Of a stretch of DNA of 58,738 bases, positions 1 to 9,308 are shown piece by piece (position 1 is the first letter of the stretch; each line of letters opens with the position of its first letter). The DNA is from Xenorhabdus eapokensis (GTDB lineage Bacteria > Pseudomonadota > Gammaproteobacteria > Enterobacterales > Enterobacteriaceae): contig NZ_MKGQ01000002.1 of assembly GCF_001908105.1 (NCBI RefSeq), positions 246,093 through 304,830 of the forward strand, written 5' to 3'. Both the position numbers and the translations under genes were made by a program. The notes beneath the pieces were generated by a model. That model made no database searches, was not told where the DNA came from, and worked only from the letters and a program-made list of their open reading frames with translations.

Positions 1-2
1 GT

Positions 3-92
3 TTTATCACCTGGACTCAGGAAACCATGGAATATGAGATCAATACATTATTAGCTGGTTATGGTGACCAATTTGCAATTAATTTCTCTTGA
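3..92 (+). CDS. 3' end of an unidentified gene (partial)
   Basis: An open frame enters from the left edge and ends at a TGA at 90-92. The visible 29 residues end in DQFAINFS. They contain no motif I recognise, so no function is given. It converges with pflA on the other strand. Chance could produce an open frame of this length, so this is only a possible gene end. The 93-256 stretch after it is AT-rich, with no clear terminator or other gene. Confidence 0.3.
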   Translation, partial: FITWTQETMEYEINTLLAGYGDQFAINFS

Positions 93-256
93 GGACTTAT
101 GATCAAAATTTGCAACAATTAATAGAGGGGACAAATGATTTGTTACTGGCTCTTAATATTTAGGATAAGTAAATATATTAAAACAAAATCAATGCGATCA
201 TGTTTATCTGTTAGGCGTTATGCTAAATAGTTTATGACGGAATGGCAGGCATAAAT

Positions 257-997
257 CTAATAGATCACACGATGGCCATAGCCACTTAAAATTTCTTTTA
301 CTTTCTCCATTGTCTCTTTTGATGGGGGCTTAATACCTTCCAGTTTATATTCCTCCCCCATAGTAATCCATTTATGTTTACCGAGTTCGTGATAAGGTAA
401 TAGCTCTATTTTTTCAATATTTTTCATGTCCTTGGTAAATTCACCAAGTAAATGAACTGATTGATCGTCATCCGACCAACCGGGAACAACAACATAACGA
501 ACCCAGGTTTTTTGATTGCGTTTTGCCAGATAACGGGCAAATTCGAGAGTCCGATGATTGGACACGCCAATTAATTTTTGGTGAATATCATCATTAAGCT
601 GTTTTAAATCCAGCATAACCAAATCAGTTGCATCCAATAGTTCATCGATCACCGGATCATAACGGCGAACAAAACCATTCGTATCGAGACAGGTATGAAT
701 GCCTTCTTCATGGCAAGCCCTGAACCAGTCACGAACAAATTCGGCCTGAAGAATTGCTTCACCACCGGAAGCCGTGACTCCACCACCGGAAGCATTCATA
801 AAGTGGCGATAGGTTGTTGCTTCTTTTATTAATTCTTCGACTGTTACCGTTTTTCCGCCGTGGGTATCCCAGGTATCGCGGTTATGGCAATAGAGGCAGC
901 GCATAAGGCAACCTTGGAAAAACGCGATAAAGCGGATACCAGGACCATCTACGGTTCCGCAAGATTCAAAAGAGTGGATACGGCCAAGTACGGACAT
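257..997 (-). CDS. pflA: Pyruvate formate-lyase activating enzyme
   Basis: This radical SAM enzyme uses S-adenosylmethionine and a [4Fe-4S] cluster to place the glycyl radical on pyruvate formate-lyase under anaerobic conditions, in the cytosol. The 246-residue product has the usual family length. The cluster-binding CxxxCxxC motif is visible at about residues 30-37 (CLMRCLYC), followed by the SAM-binding GGGV stretch near residue 71. The ATG at 997 is preceded by a good GGAG ribosome binding site. It lies about 150 bp downstream of pflB on the same strand, with a hairpin in between, so it is probably expressed partly by read-through. Assignment is secure. Confidence 0.97.
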   Translation of the reverse strand: MSVLGRIHSFESCGTVDGPGIRFIAFFQGCLMRCLYCHNRDTWDTHGGKTVTVEELIKEATTYRHFMNASGGGVTASGGEAILQAEFVRDWFRACHEEGIHTCLDTNGFVRRYDPVIDELLDATDLVMLDLKQLNDDIHQKLIGVSNHRTLEFARYLAKRNQKTWVRYVVVPGWSDDDQSVHLLGEFTKDMKNIEKIELLPYHELGKHKWITMGEEYKLEGIKPPSKETMEKVKEILSGYGHRVIY

Positions 998-1028
998 GAA
1001 AGGATTTCTCCAAAACTAGCAAGTTAAT

Positions 1029-1055
1029 AAAGGCTCCAAGGATTAAGGAGCCTTT
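1029..1055 (-). terminator. Hairpin between pflB and pflA
   Basis: A perfect 9-bp inverted repeat (AAAGGCTCC at 1029-1037 and GGAGCCTTT at 1047-1055) with a 9-nt loop follows the pflB stop. On the minus strand it is followed by a short T-rich stretch (TTTATTAACTT) rather than a full U-tract, so it may be a partial terminator that sets a lower pflA level. Confidence 0.55.
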
Positions 1056-1146
1056 ATTGTATGTTTTTTCAATAGAAATAATGACATTTTACGTTGATAC
1101 GATTCTTATTGACTCTATTTCAAGTAATGACACTCTATTTTAATAA

Positions 1147-3429
1147 TTACATGGTTTGAGTAAATGTACGGGTGATAACGTCCCGTTGCTGTTCTTTAGT
1201 CAAAGAATTAAACCGCACAGCATAACCAGATACGCGAATAGTCAATTGTGGGTATTTCTCAGGATTTTCCATGGCATCCAACAGCATTTCGCGGTTCATC
1301 ACGTTAATGTTCAGATGCTGACCTCCCTCAATATCTGCTTCGTGATGGAAATAACCGTCCATCAGGCCGGCCAGATTTGCTTTACGCACTTCATCATCTT
1401 TACCCAGTGCATTAGGTACAATAGAAAATGTGTATGAAATACCATCTTTGGCATAGGCAAACGGCAGTTTAGCGACCGAAGTCAATGAAGCAACTGCACC
1501 TTTTTGATCACGTCCGTGCATTGGGTTAGCACCTGGTCCGAATGGTGCGCCAGCACGACGTCCATCAGGTGTATTACCGGTTTTCTTACCATAAACCACG
1601 TTTGAAGTAATGGTCAGTACCGATTGGGTTGGAACTGCATTGCGATATGTTTGCAGTTTCTGGATTTTCTTCATGAAGCGTTCAACCAGATCACAAGCGA
1701 TATCATCGACACGTGGATCGTTGTTACCGAATTGGGGGTATTCACCTTCAATGTTGAAATCAATTGCCAAGCCATCTTCATCACGGATTGGGGAAACTTT
1801 CGCGTATTTAATGGCAGACAATGAGTCAGCGGCAACGGATAGACCTGCAATACCACATGCCATAGTACGGTACACATCACGATCGTGCAGTGCCATTAAT
1901 GAAGCTTCATAGCTGTATTTGTCATGCATATAGTGGATGATATTCAGGGCCGTGACATACTGTTTTGCCAGCCAATCCATGAAGTGATCCATTCGCTCCA
2001 TAACTTTATCATAATCCAGCACAGCGTCCTTCATTGGCTCTTCTTTCGGGCCAACCTGCATTTTCATTTTTTCATCCACACCACCGTTGATGGCATACAA
2101 CATGGTTTTTGCAAGGTTTGCACGGGCACCGAAGAACTGCATTTGTTTACCAACAATCATTGGGCTGACGCAGCATGCGATAGCGTAATCATCGCTGTTG
2201 AAGTCGGGGCGCATCAGGTCATCATTTTCATATTGCAGGGATGAGGTATCGATAGAGACTTTTGCGGCAAACTTTTTAAAGTTAATAGGCAGTTTTTCAG
2301 ACCATAGGATGGTCATGTTAGGTTCTGGAGATGGTCCCATGGTATATAGCGTATGCAGGAAACGGAAACTGTTTTTGGTTACAAGGGTGCGTCCATCTAA
2401 ACCCATACCAGCCAGTGATTCGGTTGCCCAAATTGGGTCGCCAGAAAACAGCTCATCATACTCTGGAGTACGCAGGAAACGCACCATGCGCAGTTTCATG
2501 ACCAAATGGTCGATCAGCTCTTGAGCTTGTTGTTCAGTTAATTTACCTACCTGAATATCACGTTCGATGTAGATATCCAGAAAGGTTGAAACACGGCCAA
2601 AGGACATTGCAGCCCCGTTTTGCGATTTAACGGCTGCCAGATAGGCAAAATAAGTCCATTGTACGGCTTCTTTGGCATTGGTAGCAGGATTGGAAATATC
2701 ATAGCCATGTTTAGCGGCCATCTCTTTGATTTGACCAAGAGCACGATGCTGTTCGACGAGCTCTTCGCGCAGACGAATGGTCGCTTCTAAATCTTCACCA
2801 TTTTCCAATTTTTCCTGTAGGGAAGTGAATTGGGCAAATTTTTCATCACGCAGGAAGTCGATACCGTACAACGCAACGCGACGGTAATCACCGATAATGC
2901 GACCACGGCCATAGGCGTCAGGCAAGCCAGTCAGTACACCAGATTTACGGCATTTCAGGATATCGGGGGTGTAAACATCAAATACACCCTGATTATGTGT
3001 CTTACGATATTCAGTGAAAATTTGTTTCAGTTTTGGATCCAGATCGCGATGGTAAGCTTTACAGGAACCTTCAACCATTTTAATGCCACCAAATGGAATA
3101 ATGGCACGTTTCAGAGGTGCTTCGGTTTGCAGGCCAACGATTTGTTCCAGATCTTTTTCAATATAACCCGCATCATGAGAGGTAATTGTAGACGCAATGT
3201 CAGTATCAAAATCTATCGGTGCATGGGTACGGTTTTCGATTTTGATACCTTCCATGACTTTTTCCCACAAAATATTTGTTGCTTCTGTGGCGCCCGCGAG
3301 GAATGATTCATCACCTTCATACGGGGTATAGTTTTTCTGGATGAAATCACGGACGTTGACTTCATTTTGCCAGCTACCCTCGTTAAAGCCTTGCCATGCT
3401 ATGGAGAATTTTTCGTTTAACTCGGACAT
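1147..3429 (-). CDS. pflB: Formate C-acetyltransferase (pyruvate formate-lyase)
   Basis: This glycyl-radical enzyme converts pyruvate and CoA to acetyl-CoA and formate during anaerobic growth. The 760-residue protein is the same length as the E. coli enzyme. The radical-bearing glycine is in RVSGYAVRF at residue 735, 25 residues from the C-terminus. The paired catalytic cysteines are in IACCVSPM at about residues 419-420. The gene is 54 bp downstream of focA and upstream of pflA, which makes the anaerobic focA-pflB-pflA set. The FNR-type promoter ahead of focA probably drives all three. No truncation or odd residues were seen. Confidence 0.98.
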   Translation of the reverse strand: MSELNEKFSIAWQGFNEGSWQNEVNVRDFIQKNYTPYEGDESFLAGATEATNILWEKVMEGIKIENRTHAPIDFDTDIASTITSHDAGYIEKDLEQIVGLQTEAPLKRAIIPFGGIKMVEGSCKAYHRDLDPKLKQIFTEYRKTHNQGVFDVYTPDILKCRKSGVLTGLPDAYGRGRIIGDYRRVALYGIDFLRDEKFAQFTSLQEKLENGEDLEATIRLREELVEQHRALGQIKEMAAKHGYDISNPATNAKEAVQWTYFAYLAAVKSQNGAAMSFGRVSTFLDIYIERDIQVGKLTEQQAQELIDHLVMKLRMVRFLRTPEYDELFSGDPIWATESLAGMGLDGRTLVTKNSFRFLHTLYTMGPSPEPNMTILWSEKLPINFKKFAAKVSIDTSSLQYENDDLMRPDFNSDDYAIACCVSPMIVGKQMQFFGARANLAKTMLYAINGGVDEKMKMQVGPKEEPMKDAVLDYDKVMERMDHFMDWLAKQYVTALNIIHYMHDKYSYEASLMALHDRDVYRTMACGIAGLSVAADSLSAIKYAKVSPIRDEDGLAIDFNIEGEYPQFGNNDPRVDDIACDLVERFMKKIQKLQTYRNAVPTQSVLTITSNVVYGKKTGNTPDGRRAGAPFGPGANPMHGRDQKGAVASLTSVAKLPFAYAKDGISYTFSIVPNALGKDDEVRKANLAGLMDGYFHHEADIEGGQHLNINVMNREMLLDAMENPEKYPQLTIRVSGYAVRFNSLTKEQQRDVITRTFTQTM

Positions 3430-3483
3430 GATACTTCTACCTTTTAACAGTGGAACTTTTAAGAAATCTGATGCAGAGGCGAA

Positions 3484-4341
3484 TTAATGATTTTTGCCGC
3501 CACGTAAATAAATCAACCAATAAGCCAACCCAACTAATACCGCACCACCAATGATGTTACCTATCGTGACAGGGATCAGGTTATCGGTAATAAAGCTTGA
3601 AACATTAAGCTGAGGAAATTGTTCAGGGGTTGTTCCTACTTTTAGCCAAAATTCATCGGGTGCAAAGTTTTTGATAATGATCCCAAACGGAATTAAAAAC
3701 ATGTTAGCGATACTGTGTTCAAAACCGCTGGCGACAAACATGCCAATTGGCAGGATCAGTGCGAATAATTTATCGATCAGACTGCGTCCGGCATAGCTCA
3801 TCCAGACAGCAAGACATACCATCAGATTAGCTAAAATACCCAGGCATACCGCTTCGATAAAAGAATGGTGCATTTTATGATCTGCTGTCTGTAATACATT
3901 CAGTCCCCAAATCCCATTGGCGACGGCATATTGGCCGGAGTACCAAACCAAGGCCACGAAAAACAGGGCACCCATCAGATTACCGATATACACGTTAATC
4001 CAGTTTTTGATCATTTGAGACCAGGTAATACGCCCCGTCGCTTTTGAAATGATTGTCAACACCGTGGAAGTGAAGAGATCGACGCCACATATAACCACCA
4101 GCATCAAGCCAAGGGAAAAACAGATCCCGCCAGTTAATTTAGCCAATCCATAAGGAATGGAAGAGGTTCCTGTTGTTGCCGTAATATAAAAAACAAAAGC
4201 AATGGAAATAAATACACCTGCCATGATTGCCGATAAATAAGTCACTGTAGGATGTTTATTGACTTTATATACACCAATGTCATCAGCGAGTTGTGCCATT
4301 ACAGCAGGTGAAAATAAATTGAAAGGGCTGTCAGTTTTCAT
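3484..4341 (-). CDS. focA: Formate channel FocA
   Basis: This inner-membrane formate/nitrite-transporter family channel moves formate made by PflB across the membrane. The 285-residue product has several hydrophobic helices and the expected N-terminus (MKTDSPFNLFSPAVMAQLADD), which in the family forms the gate that meets PflB. It is the first gene of the focA-pflB-pflA group. The ATG at 4341 follows an AGAG-type ribosome binding site. A class II FNR promoter lies immediately upstream (see the 4377-4425 entry). Confidence 0.97.
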   Translation of the reverse strand: MKTDSPFNLFSPAVMAQLADDIGVYKVNKHPTVTYLSAIMAGVFISIAFVFYITATTGTSSIPYGLAKLTGGICFSLGLMLVVICGVDLFTSTVLTIISKATGRITWSQMIKNWINVYIGNLMGALFFVALVWYSGQYAVANGIWGLNVLQTADHKMHHSFIEAVCLGILANLMVCLAVWMSYAGRSLIDKLFALILPIGMFVASGFEHSIANMFLIPFGIIIKNFAPDEFWLKVGTTPEQFPQLNVSSFITDNLIPVTIGNIIGGAVLVGLAYWLIYLRGGKNH

Positions 4342-4376
4342 CCTAACACTCTCTTTATCCTTAATTAATCATAGCA

Positions 4377-4425
4377 CGCATTGATAGTAACAAACGGGGA
4401 TTGACCTGAATTTGATATGGATCAT
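4377..4425 (-). promoter_or_regulatory. FNR-type promoter of focA-pflB-pflA
   Basis: On the plus strand TTGAT-N4-ATCAT occupies 4412-4425; it matches the FNR consensus TTGAT-N4-ATCAA at nine of ten bases. A minus-strand -10 hexamer TACTAT lies at 4384-4389, which places the start site near 4377. The centre of the FNR site (4418.5) then falls at -41.5, the standard position for FNR activation. The start site is about 36 nt before the focA ATG. The -35 region is replaced by the FNR site, as expected for this promoter class. The rest of the 4342-4665 spacer is AT-rich and holds the ycaO terminator. Confidence 0.7.
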
Positions 4426-4572
4426 ATTAGACCGAAAGTTTAATGAGGTATGGCAGTCTAAATGTGGTGATGTGAGATTAATGATATGATTTATAAAGAA
4501 AAATATTTTTTAAAAATTATAAAAAATTTTTATATAAGCAATTTTGGCCTTTTAATTCTTAAAAGTAAAACA

Positions 4573-4626
4573 ACAGGTTAAATTGTCATTTATTTGTTAT
4601 TGAAAAATAAATTTAATTTAACCTGT
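4573..4626 (-). terminator. Probable ycaO terminator
   Basis: A perfect 12-bp inverted repeat (ACAGGTTAAATT at 4573-4584, AATTTAACCTGT at 4615-4626) begins 40 nt after the ycaO stop. Its 30-nt interior contains further self-complementary ATTTATT/AATAAAT. On the minus strand it is followed by TGTTTTACTTTT. The stem is AT-rich, so strength is uncertain. Confidence 0.5.
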
Positions 4627-4665
4627 GATTTGCTTTTTACGATGAATAAACGTTAATGCAACAGT

Positions 4666-6429
4666 TTATTTATTGATCCAAAACTCACGCTTAGCTTTTT
4701 GCAGTTTCTCATAAGCATTTAATAATGCTTGATGGGCAGGCAGTGCTTTTAATTCTGAATCAATAGGCCATAGACCACAGAAGCAGTTTTCTCCGGCAAT
4801 GGCTGAGGAAGCAGCATCAACCGTGTCTTGGCCGTACATTTTTACAAATGCCGGATAATATTGCTCTGGTTGGCGATCTTCTTCTTGGGTTAACAATAGC
4901 AGCGTGTGCAGGCAACGATAATAGTTAGCTCGTTCAGCGGTGAAAACAGAAGCATTAAAATCCTGTGTCCATTCAACCCAAATCAGTGCTTGTTCCAAAT
5001 CCTTGCCGGCTAGTGCCAGCATGGATTTCAATTCACCGATACGCAGGTTACTCCAGCCGTTATCTTTACCTGCCGCAATTCCTAACAACTCACGGACACG
5101 AGTGAAGTCATCCAAACCTTCATCATCCAATTGTTCAAGGAAAGCCAGGTATTCTTCTGGCTGCCATTGACTCTCCGGCAATGCCAGAATGGTGTCACGC
5201 AGATGCGTTCCCATGGTGTTATTGGCAATGTGCAAATCTTCGACCGGATAAATATCTGACATGCCGGGAACCAGAATGCGGCAAGCGTAAACGCCAAGAT
5301 GCTCATAATCAGCAACATAAACTTCAGCATCCAGTTTATTGAAAATCCCCATTAGGGTGGTGAACTCTTCTTCTGTGGTCCCGCTGAAATTCCAGTCAAC
5401 AAACTCATAATCAGCATCCTGCTTGAATAGATCCCAACTGATTGCACCACTTGAATCAATGAAATGTGTTTCCAGGTTGGTATGCTCAGAAACTTCTTCA
5501 TCATCAAAACTTGGTGGAGTAAAAACGTCCAGATCTTTCAGACTACGGCCTTGCAGCAGCTCTGTGACTGTACGCTCCAGTGCAACACCAAAATCAGGAT
5601 GAGCACCAAAAGAAGCAAAGCAAGTACCATTATTAGGATTGAACAGGACGACACAAATGACCGGAAATTGCCCACCCAGTGAAGCGTCGTAACAATAGAT
5701 CGGGAAGCCTTCTTCCTGCAATTTATTGACTGACTCAACGACGCTTGGATAGCGGTTCATAATATCTTGTGGAATTTCCGGCAAGCTAATGCATTCTGCG
5801 ATAATGCGATTTTTCACATAGCGCTCGAATACTTCAGATAATCCCTGAACACGCGCTTCGTTCATGGTGTTGCCGGCTGACATGCCGTTTGAAACATACA
5901 GATTTCCGATAATATTCATCGGAATATAAATCGTTTGATTATCTGACTGACGAGTAAATGGCAGGGCGCAGATCCCCCGCTCTTCATGACCAGATTGCAG
6001 ATCCACTAACTGGCTGGCACAGAGCGCGTTATCTGGATTGTAAAAACGATGCAGACGTTCGTCTAAGATCCCTTCTGGCAGAGAGTCATCTTCTGGTAAC
6101 GGGAACCATTTTTCATTTGGGTAATGAACAAACTCACTATTAGCAACGGTATCACCCAGATAAAAATCAGCAAAGAAATAGTTTGTCGATAGACGCTCAA
6201 AATATTCCCCCAACGCAGAGGCCAATGCCGCTTTCTTACTGGCCCCCTTGCCATTGGTAAAGCACAGTGGGCAGTCGCGATCGCGGATATGTACTGACCA
6301 AACATTCGGAACAGGATTCAGCCATGAGGCTTCTTCAATATTAAAACCAAGGGACTTCAGTTTGTGCTGAAAGCGGTTAATGGAGTCCTCTAACGCGGCG
6401 TCTTTGCCTGGGATATAGGTTTGCGTCAT
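4666..6429 (-). CDS. ycaO: YcaO, ribosomal protein S12 methylthiotransferase accessory factor
   Basis: This is a YcaO-superfamily ATP-binding protein. In E. coli it is linked to beta-methylthiolation of ribosomal protein S12 by RimO; related enzymes use ATP to activate peptide amides. The 587-residue product matches the length of the E. coli protein and has its N-terminus (MTQTYIPGKDAALEDSI). The YcaO core with its ATP-binding acidic and arginine residues spans about residues 60-400 (for example GKGASKKAALASALGEYFER). There is no adjacent small precursor peptide or azoline gene, so this is the housekeeping form and not a natural-product cluster. It is divergent from ansB. Confidence 0.95.
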   Translation of the reverse strand: MTQTYIPGKDAALEDSINRFQHKLKSLGFNIEEASWLNPVPNVWSVHIRDRDCPLCFTNGKGASKKAALASALGEYFERLSTNYFFADFYLGDTVANSEFVHYPNEKWFPLPEDDSLPEGILDERLHRFYNPDNALCASQLVDLQSGHEERGICALPFTRQSDNQTIYIPMNIIGNLYVSNGMSAGNTMNEARVQGLSEVFERYVKNRIIAECISLPEIPQDIMNRYPSVVESVNKLQEEGFPIYCYDASLGGQFPVICVVLFNPNNGTCFASFGAHPDFGVALERTVTELLQGRSLKDLDVFTPPSFDDEEVSEHTNLETHFIDSSGAISWDLFKQDADYEFVDWNFSGTTEEEFTTLMGIFNKLDAEVYVADYEHLGVYACRILVPGMSDIYPVEDLHIANNTMGTHLRDTILALPESQWQPEEYLAFLEQLDDEGLDDFTRVRELLGIAAGKDNGWSNLRIGELKSMLALAGKDLEQALIWVEWTQDFNASVFTAERANYYRCLHTLLLLTQEEDRQPEQYYPAFVKMYGQDTVDAASSAIAGENCFCGLWPIDSELKALPAHQALLNAYEKLQKAKREFWINK

Positions 6430-6575
6430 CGTGATTCACTTCAATTTATGTTAAAGGCACATATCATACGGCGTTTTTTTTGTCCGCTCTATCAGTTCGC
6501 AAAAATTATTGTTAATTAGAGTTTATTTATTCTTGGTTTACATAATAAAATAGCTTTTTTACAAGAGGTTGAATA

Positions 6576-7619
6576 ATGAAAAAGACTAAAATAACAGCAA
6601 TAGCCGGTTTTCTGGCTTTAGTTAGCGGTTCTGCTTTCGCTTTGCCAAATATTACTGTTTTGGCAACAGGGGGCACAATTGCTGGGGGTGGTGAATCGGC
6701 AACTCAATCTAGCTATACCGCAGGTAAAGTAGGTATTGATTCGCTACTGAATGCTGTACCCGCAATTAAAAACCTGGCTGATTTGAAAGGCGAGCAGGTT
6801 GTTAGCATTGGTTCTCAGGATATGAATGACCAGGTATGGCTGACTCTGGCGAAAAAAATCAATGCAGATTGTGACAAAACCGATGGTTTCGTCATCACTC
6901 ATGGCACTGATACTATGGAAGAAACGGCTTATTTCCTGGATCTGACTACGCAATGCCAGAAGCCTATCGTGATGGTTGGTGCGATGCGTCCATCTACTGC
7001 GTTGGGTGCTGATGGCCCATTGAATCTGTACAATGCGGTTGTGGTTGCTGCTGATAAAAACTCAGCAAACCGTGGTGTGCTGCTGGCGATGAATGACTCC
7101 GTGATTCATGGTCGCGATATCAGTAAACTGAGCACAACTGAAGTTCAGGCGTTTCAGGCTGTGAATGCGGGTGCACAGGGCTTCGTTCACGATGGTAAAG
7201 TGCACTACTATTCTGCGGCACCAGTAAAAGCGAACAAAGCCGCTTTTGATGTGAGCAAGCTGGATAAATTACCAAAAGTAGGTATCGTTTATAACTACTC
7301 CAACGCTTCTGATCTGCCAGCAAAAGCATTCGTTGAAAACGGTTATCAGGGCATTGTCAGTGCAGGTGTCGGTAACGGTAACATCTATAAATCCATTTTT
7401 GACACACTGACTAAAGCAGCTAAAGATGGCGTTGTTGTGGTTCGCTCCAGCCGTATTCCTTTTGGTTATACAACTCAGAATGCGGAAGTTAACGACAGCA
7501 AATATGGCTTTGTGGCTTCAGAGCGTTTGAACCCACAGAAAGCGCGTGTGCTTCTGCAATTGGCTTTGACGCAATCTTCTGATGCAGAAAAAATTCAGGG
7601 AATGTTTAATAAATATTAA
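6576..7619 (+). CDS. ansB: Periplasmic L-asparaginase (type II)
   Basis: This enzyme hydrolyses asparagine to aspartate and ammonia in the periplasm. The 347-residue precursor begins with a Sec signal peptide (MKKTKITAIAGFLALVSGSAFA, cleavage after about residue 22). The two catalytic signatures follow: LATGGTIAGG with the nucleophile Thr near residue 34, and THGTDTMEET near residue 110. Length and sequence fit AnsB. A GAGG ribosome binding site precedes the ATG. It is divergent from ycaO and closed by a strong terminator, so it is a single-gene unit. In E. coli K-12, ansB is far from this locus, so this placement is lineage-specific. Confidence 0.95.
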   Translation: MKKTKITAIAGFLALVSGSAFALPNITVLATGGTIAGGGESATQSSYTAGKVGIDSLLNAVPAIKNLADLKGEQVVSIGSQDMNDQVWLTLAKKINADCDKTDGFVITHGTDTMEETAYFLDLTTQCQKPIVMVGAMRPSTALGADGPLNLYNAVVVAADKNSANRGVLLAMNDSVIHGRDISKLSTTEVQAFQAVNAGAQGFVHDGKVHYYSAAPVKANKAAFDVSKLDKLPKVGIVYNYSNASDLPAKAFVENGYQGIVSAGVGNGNIYKSIFDTLTKAAKDGVVVVRSSRIPFGYTTQNAEVNDSKYGFVASERLNPQKARVLLQLALTQSSDAEKIQGMFNKY

Positions 7620-7635
7620 TTTCCGATTGAAGTAT

Positions 7636-7662
7636 AAAAAGGCGCGTTTGATGCGCCTTTTT
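7636..7662 (+). terminator. Terminator of ansB
   Basis: AAAAAGGCGC at 7636-7645 and GCGCCTTTTT at 7653-7662 form a 10-bp stem with a 7-nt loop that ends in a T-run, 16 nt after the ansB stop. This is a typical intrinsic terminator. Confidence 0.85.
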
Positions 7663-7663
7663 A

Positions 7664-8055
7664 TATTTAATTTCTCCGAAAAAAGGGGAATTATAGACCA
7701 ACATCTACGGATTGAATACGTGACCGGTTTTTTTATTGTTTCGAGAAAAGGGTATATTTGAAAATCTTGGTTGATTTTGTCAAGGATTGATTTAAATAAG
7801 TAGTGTGGTTTTGATGCAATAAGTTGTTTTTTTTAATTTTATGATTTAAATATTTTCGCTAAGGGGGTGTTTTATTATTCATGTTCTAAGTTTGTTTTAT
7901 TTTTAGTATTAAGTAAGGACGATATTATCCAGGTTTTATTTTTTGGTTTTTTGTTATTTGGATTATAGTTTATTGCGTTATTTGTAATAAGGTGATCTAT
8001 CAGGTGGTTATGCTGTAGTTGACAATTGTAGTTTACGATAAATGTTTAATAATTA
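7664..8055. other. Long T-rich spacer between ansB and serC
   Basis: About 390 bp without a credible gene. The plus strand is rich in T-runs and poor in GC. A TTGACA hexamer at 8019-8024 could be the -35 of a serC promoter, but no good -10 stands at 16-18 bp from it. The nearest AT-rich hexamer, TTTAAT at 8045-8050, is 20 bp away. In E. coli K-12 the gene ycaP lies between ycaO and serC; no trace of it is recognisable here. Confidence 0.4.
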
Positions 8056-8127
8056 TTGCAGCGGCAAGGCGGGAGTGATAAAACCAAAGCGTCCGATTTT
8101 ATTGTATCCATTAATAGGGTGAAGTTA

Positions 8128-9216
8128 ATGAGTCAGGTATATAATTTCAGCGCTGGCCCTGCTATGTTGCCAGCAGAGGTATTACGACGTGCAGAGCAGG
8201 AACTTTGCAACTGGCACGGTTTGGGAACATCAGTGATGGAAATCAGCCACCGCAGCAAAGAATTTATGGCTGTGGCGGCCGAAGCAGAAAAAGATCTCCG
8301 AGATTTATTAACAATACCTGGGAATTACAAGGTGCTGTTTTGTCACGGCGGAGCGCGTGGGCAATTTTCGGCGTTACCACAGAATTTATTAGGTGGCAAA
8401 ACGACCGCAGATTATATCGTGAGTGGCTATTGGTCTGAATGTGCCGCGAAAGAAGCAGCAAAATATTGCACGCCAAATGTTATTGATATCAGGGCAGAAA
8501 AAGACGGCATTAAAAGTGTGAAGCCAATGAGTGAATGGAACTTGAGCAGTGATGCGGCCTATGTCCATTATTGTCCTAATGAAACCATTGAAGGCATTGC
8601 CATTTTTGAAGAGCCTGATTTCGGTGATGATAAAATTGTCATTGCCGATTATTCCTCAACCATTCTTTCTGCCTCCATTGATGTTAGTCGTTATGGTGTC
8701 ATTTATGCAGGGGCACAAAAAAATATTGGGCCTGCTGGGATTACCGTCATTATCATCCGTGAAGATCTTTTGGGTAAAGCACATCAACATACACCATCTA
8801 TTCTGGATTATACTGTGCAGGTGCAATACGACTCCATGTATAACACCCCACCGACATTTGCATGGTATCTGTCTGGCATGGTATTCAAATGGTTGAAAGG
8901 GCAGGGAGGACTACAAGAAATCAGTAAACGTAATCATGCTAAAGCTGAACTTCTCTATCATGCCGTTGATAGCAGTCAGTTGTATATCAACCGTGTTGCC
9001 CCTCAAAACCGCTCTATCATGAATGTCCCCTTCCAACTGGCAAACCCAGCATTAGATAGTCAGTTTTTGGAAGAAGCTTATGCACACGGGTTACATGCAT
9101 TGAAAGGGCATAAAGTTGCGGGTGGCGCTCGTGCTTCTATCTATAACGCCATGCCTTATGAAGGAGTAAAAGCCTTGGTTGAGTTTATGGCTGATTTTGA
9201 ACGCCGCAACGCATAA
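8128..9216 (+). CDS. serC: Phosphoserine aminotransferase
   Basis: This PLP enzyme transaminates 3-phosphohydroxypyruvate to phosphoserine (serine synthesis) and acts in the parallel pyridoxal phosphate pathway. The open frame extends upstream to a TTG at 8056, but the family N-terminus [15 protein letters not shown] starts at the ATG at 8128. An AGGGTG ribosome binding site sits just before it. That gives 362 residues, the E. coli length. The PLP-binding lysine is in [10 protein letters not shown] near residue 198. It is upstream of aroA, forming the classic serC-aroA pair. Confidence 0.97.
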   Translation: MSQVYNFSAGPAMLPAEVLRRAEQELCNWHGLGTSVMEISHRSKEFMAVAAEAEKDLRDLLTIPGNYKVLFCHGGARGQFSALPQNLLGGKTTADYIVSGYWSECAAKEAAKYCTPNVIDIRAEKDGIKSVKPMSEWNLSSDAAYVHYCPNETIEGIAIFEEPDFGDDKIVIADYSSTILSASIDVSRYGVIYAGAQKNIGPAGITVIIIREDLLGKAHQHTPSILDYTVQVQYDSMYNTPPTFAWYLSGMVFKWLKGQGGLQEISKRNHAKAELLYHAVDSSQLYINRVAPQNRSIMNVPFQLANPALDSQFLEEAYAHGLHALKGHKVAGGARASIYNAMPYEGVKALVEFMADFERRNA

Positions 9217-9224
9217 CTTTTTAC

Positions 9225-9250
9225 ATAGGGAGGGGTAAAATCCTCCCTAT
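9225..9250 (+). other. Hairpin between serC and aroA
   Basis: A perfect 9-bp inverted repeat (ATAGGGAGG at 9225-9233, CCTCCCTAT at 9242-9250) with an 8-nt loop starts 9 nt after the serC stop. No T-run follows it, so it is more likely an mRNA-stabilising or attenuating hairpin than a full terminator, consistent with serC-aroA cotranscription. Confidence 0.5.
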
Positions 9251-9308
9251 CTCAAAATCCTCGATTTATCCTGACAACTAAAATCATATCTGGAGATCCT
9301 TCTCTATT

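Noticed and set aside
2830..3306. 158-codon open frame on the plus strand inside pflB
   Set aside because: It lies wholly antisense to pflB, has no ribosome binding site or recognisable motif, and arises from pflB codon bias.
4666..6429. YcaO as part of a thiazole/oxazole-modified peptide cluster
   Set aside because: No precursor peptide, cyclodehydratase partner or dehydrogenase is next to it. Length and sequence fit the housekeeping YcaO of Enterobacterales.
6430..6575. FNR or CRP site for ansB in the ycaO-ansB spacer
   Set aside because: E. coli ansB is controlled by both, but no match to either consensus is visible here.
8056..8127. 24-residue N-terminal extension of SerC from a TTG at 8056
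   Set aside because: The family N-terminus and the ribosome binding site both support the ATG at 8128.
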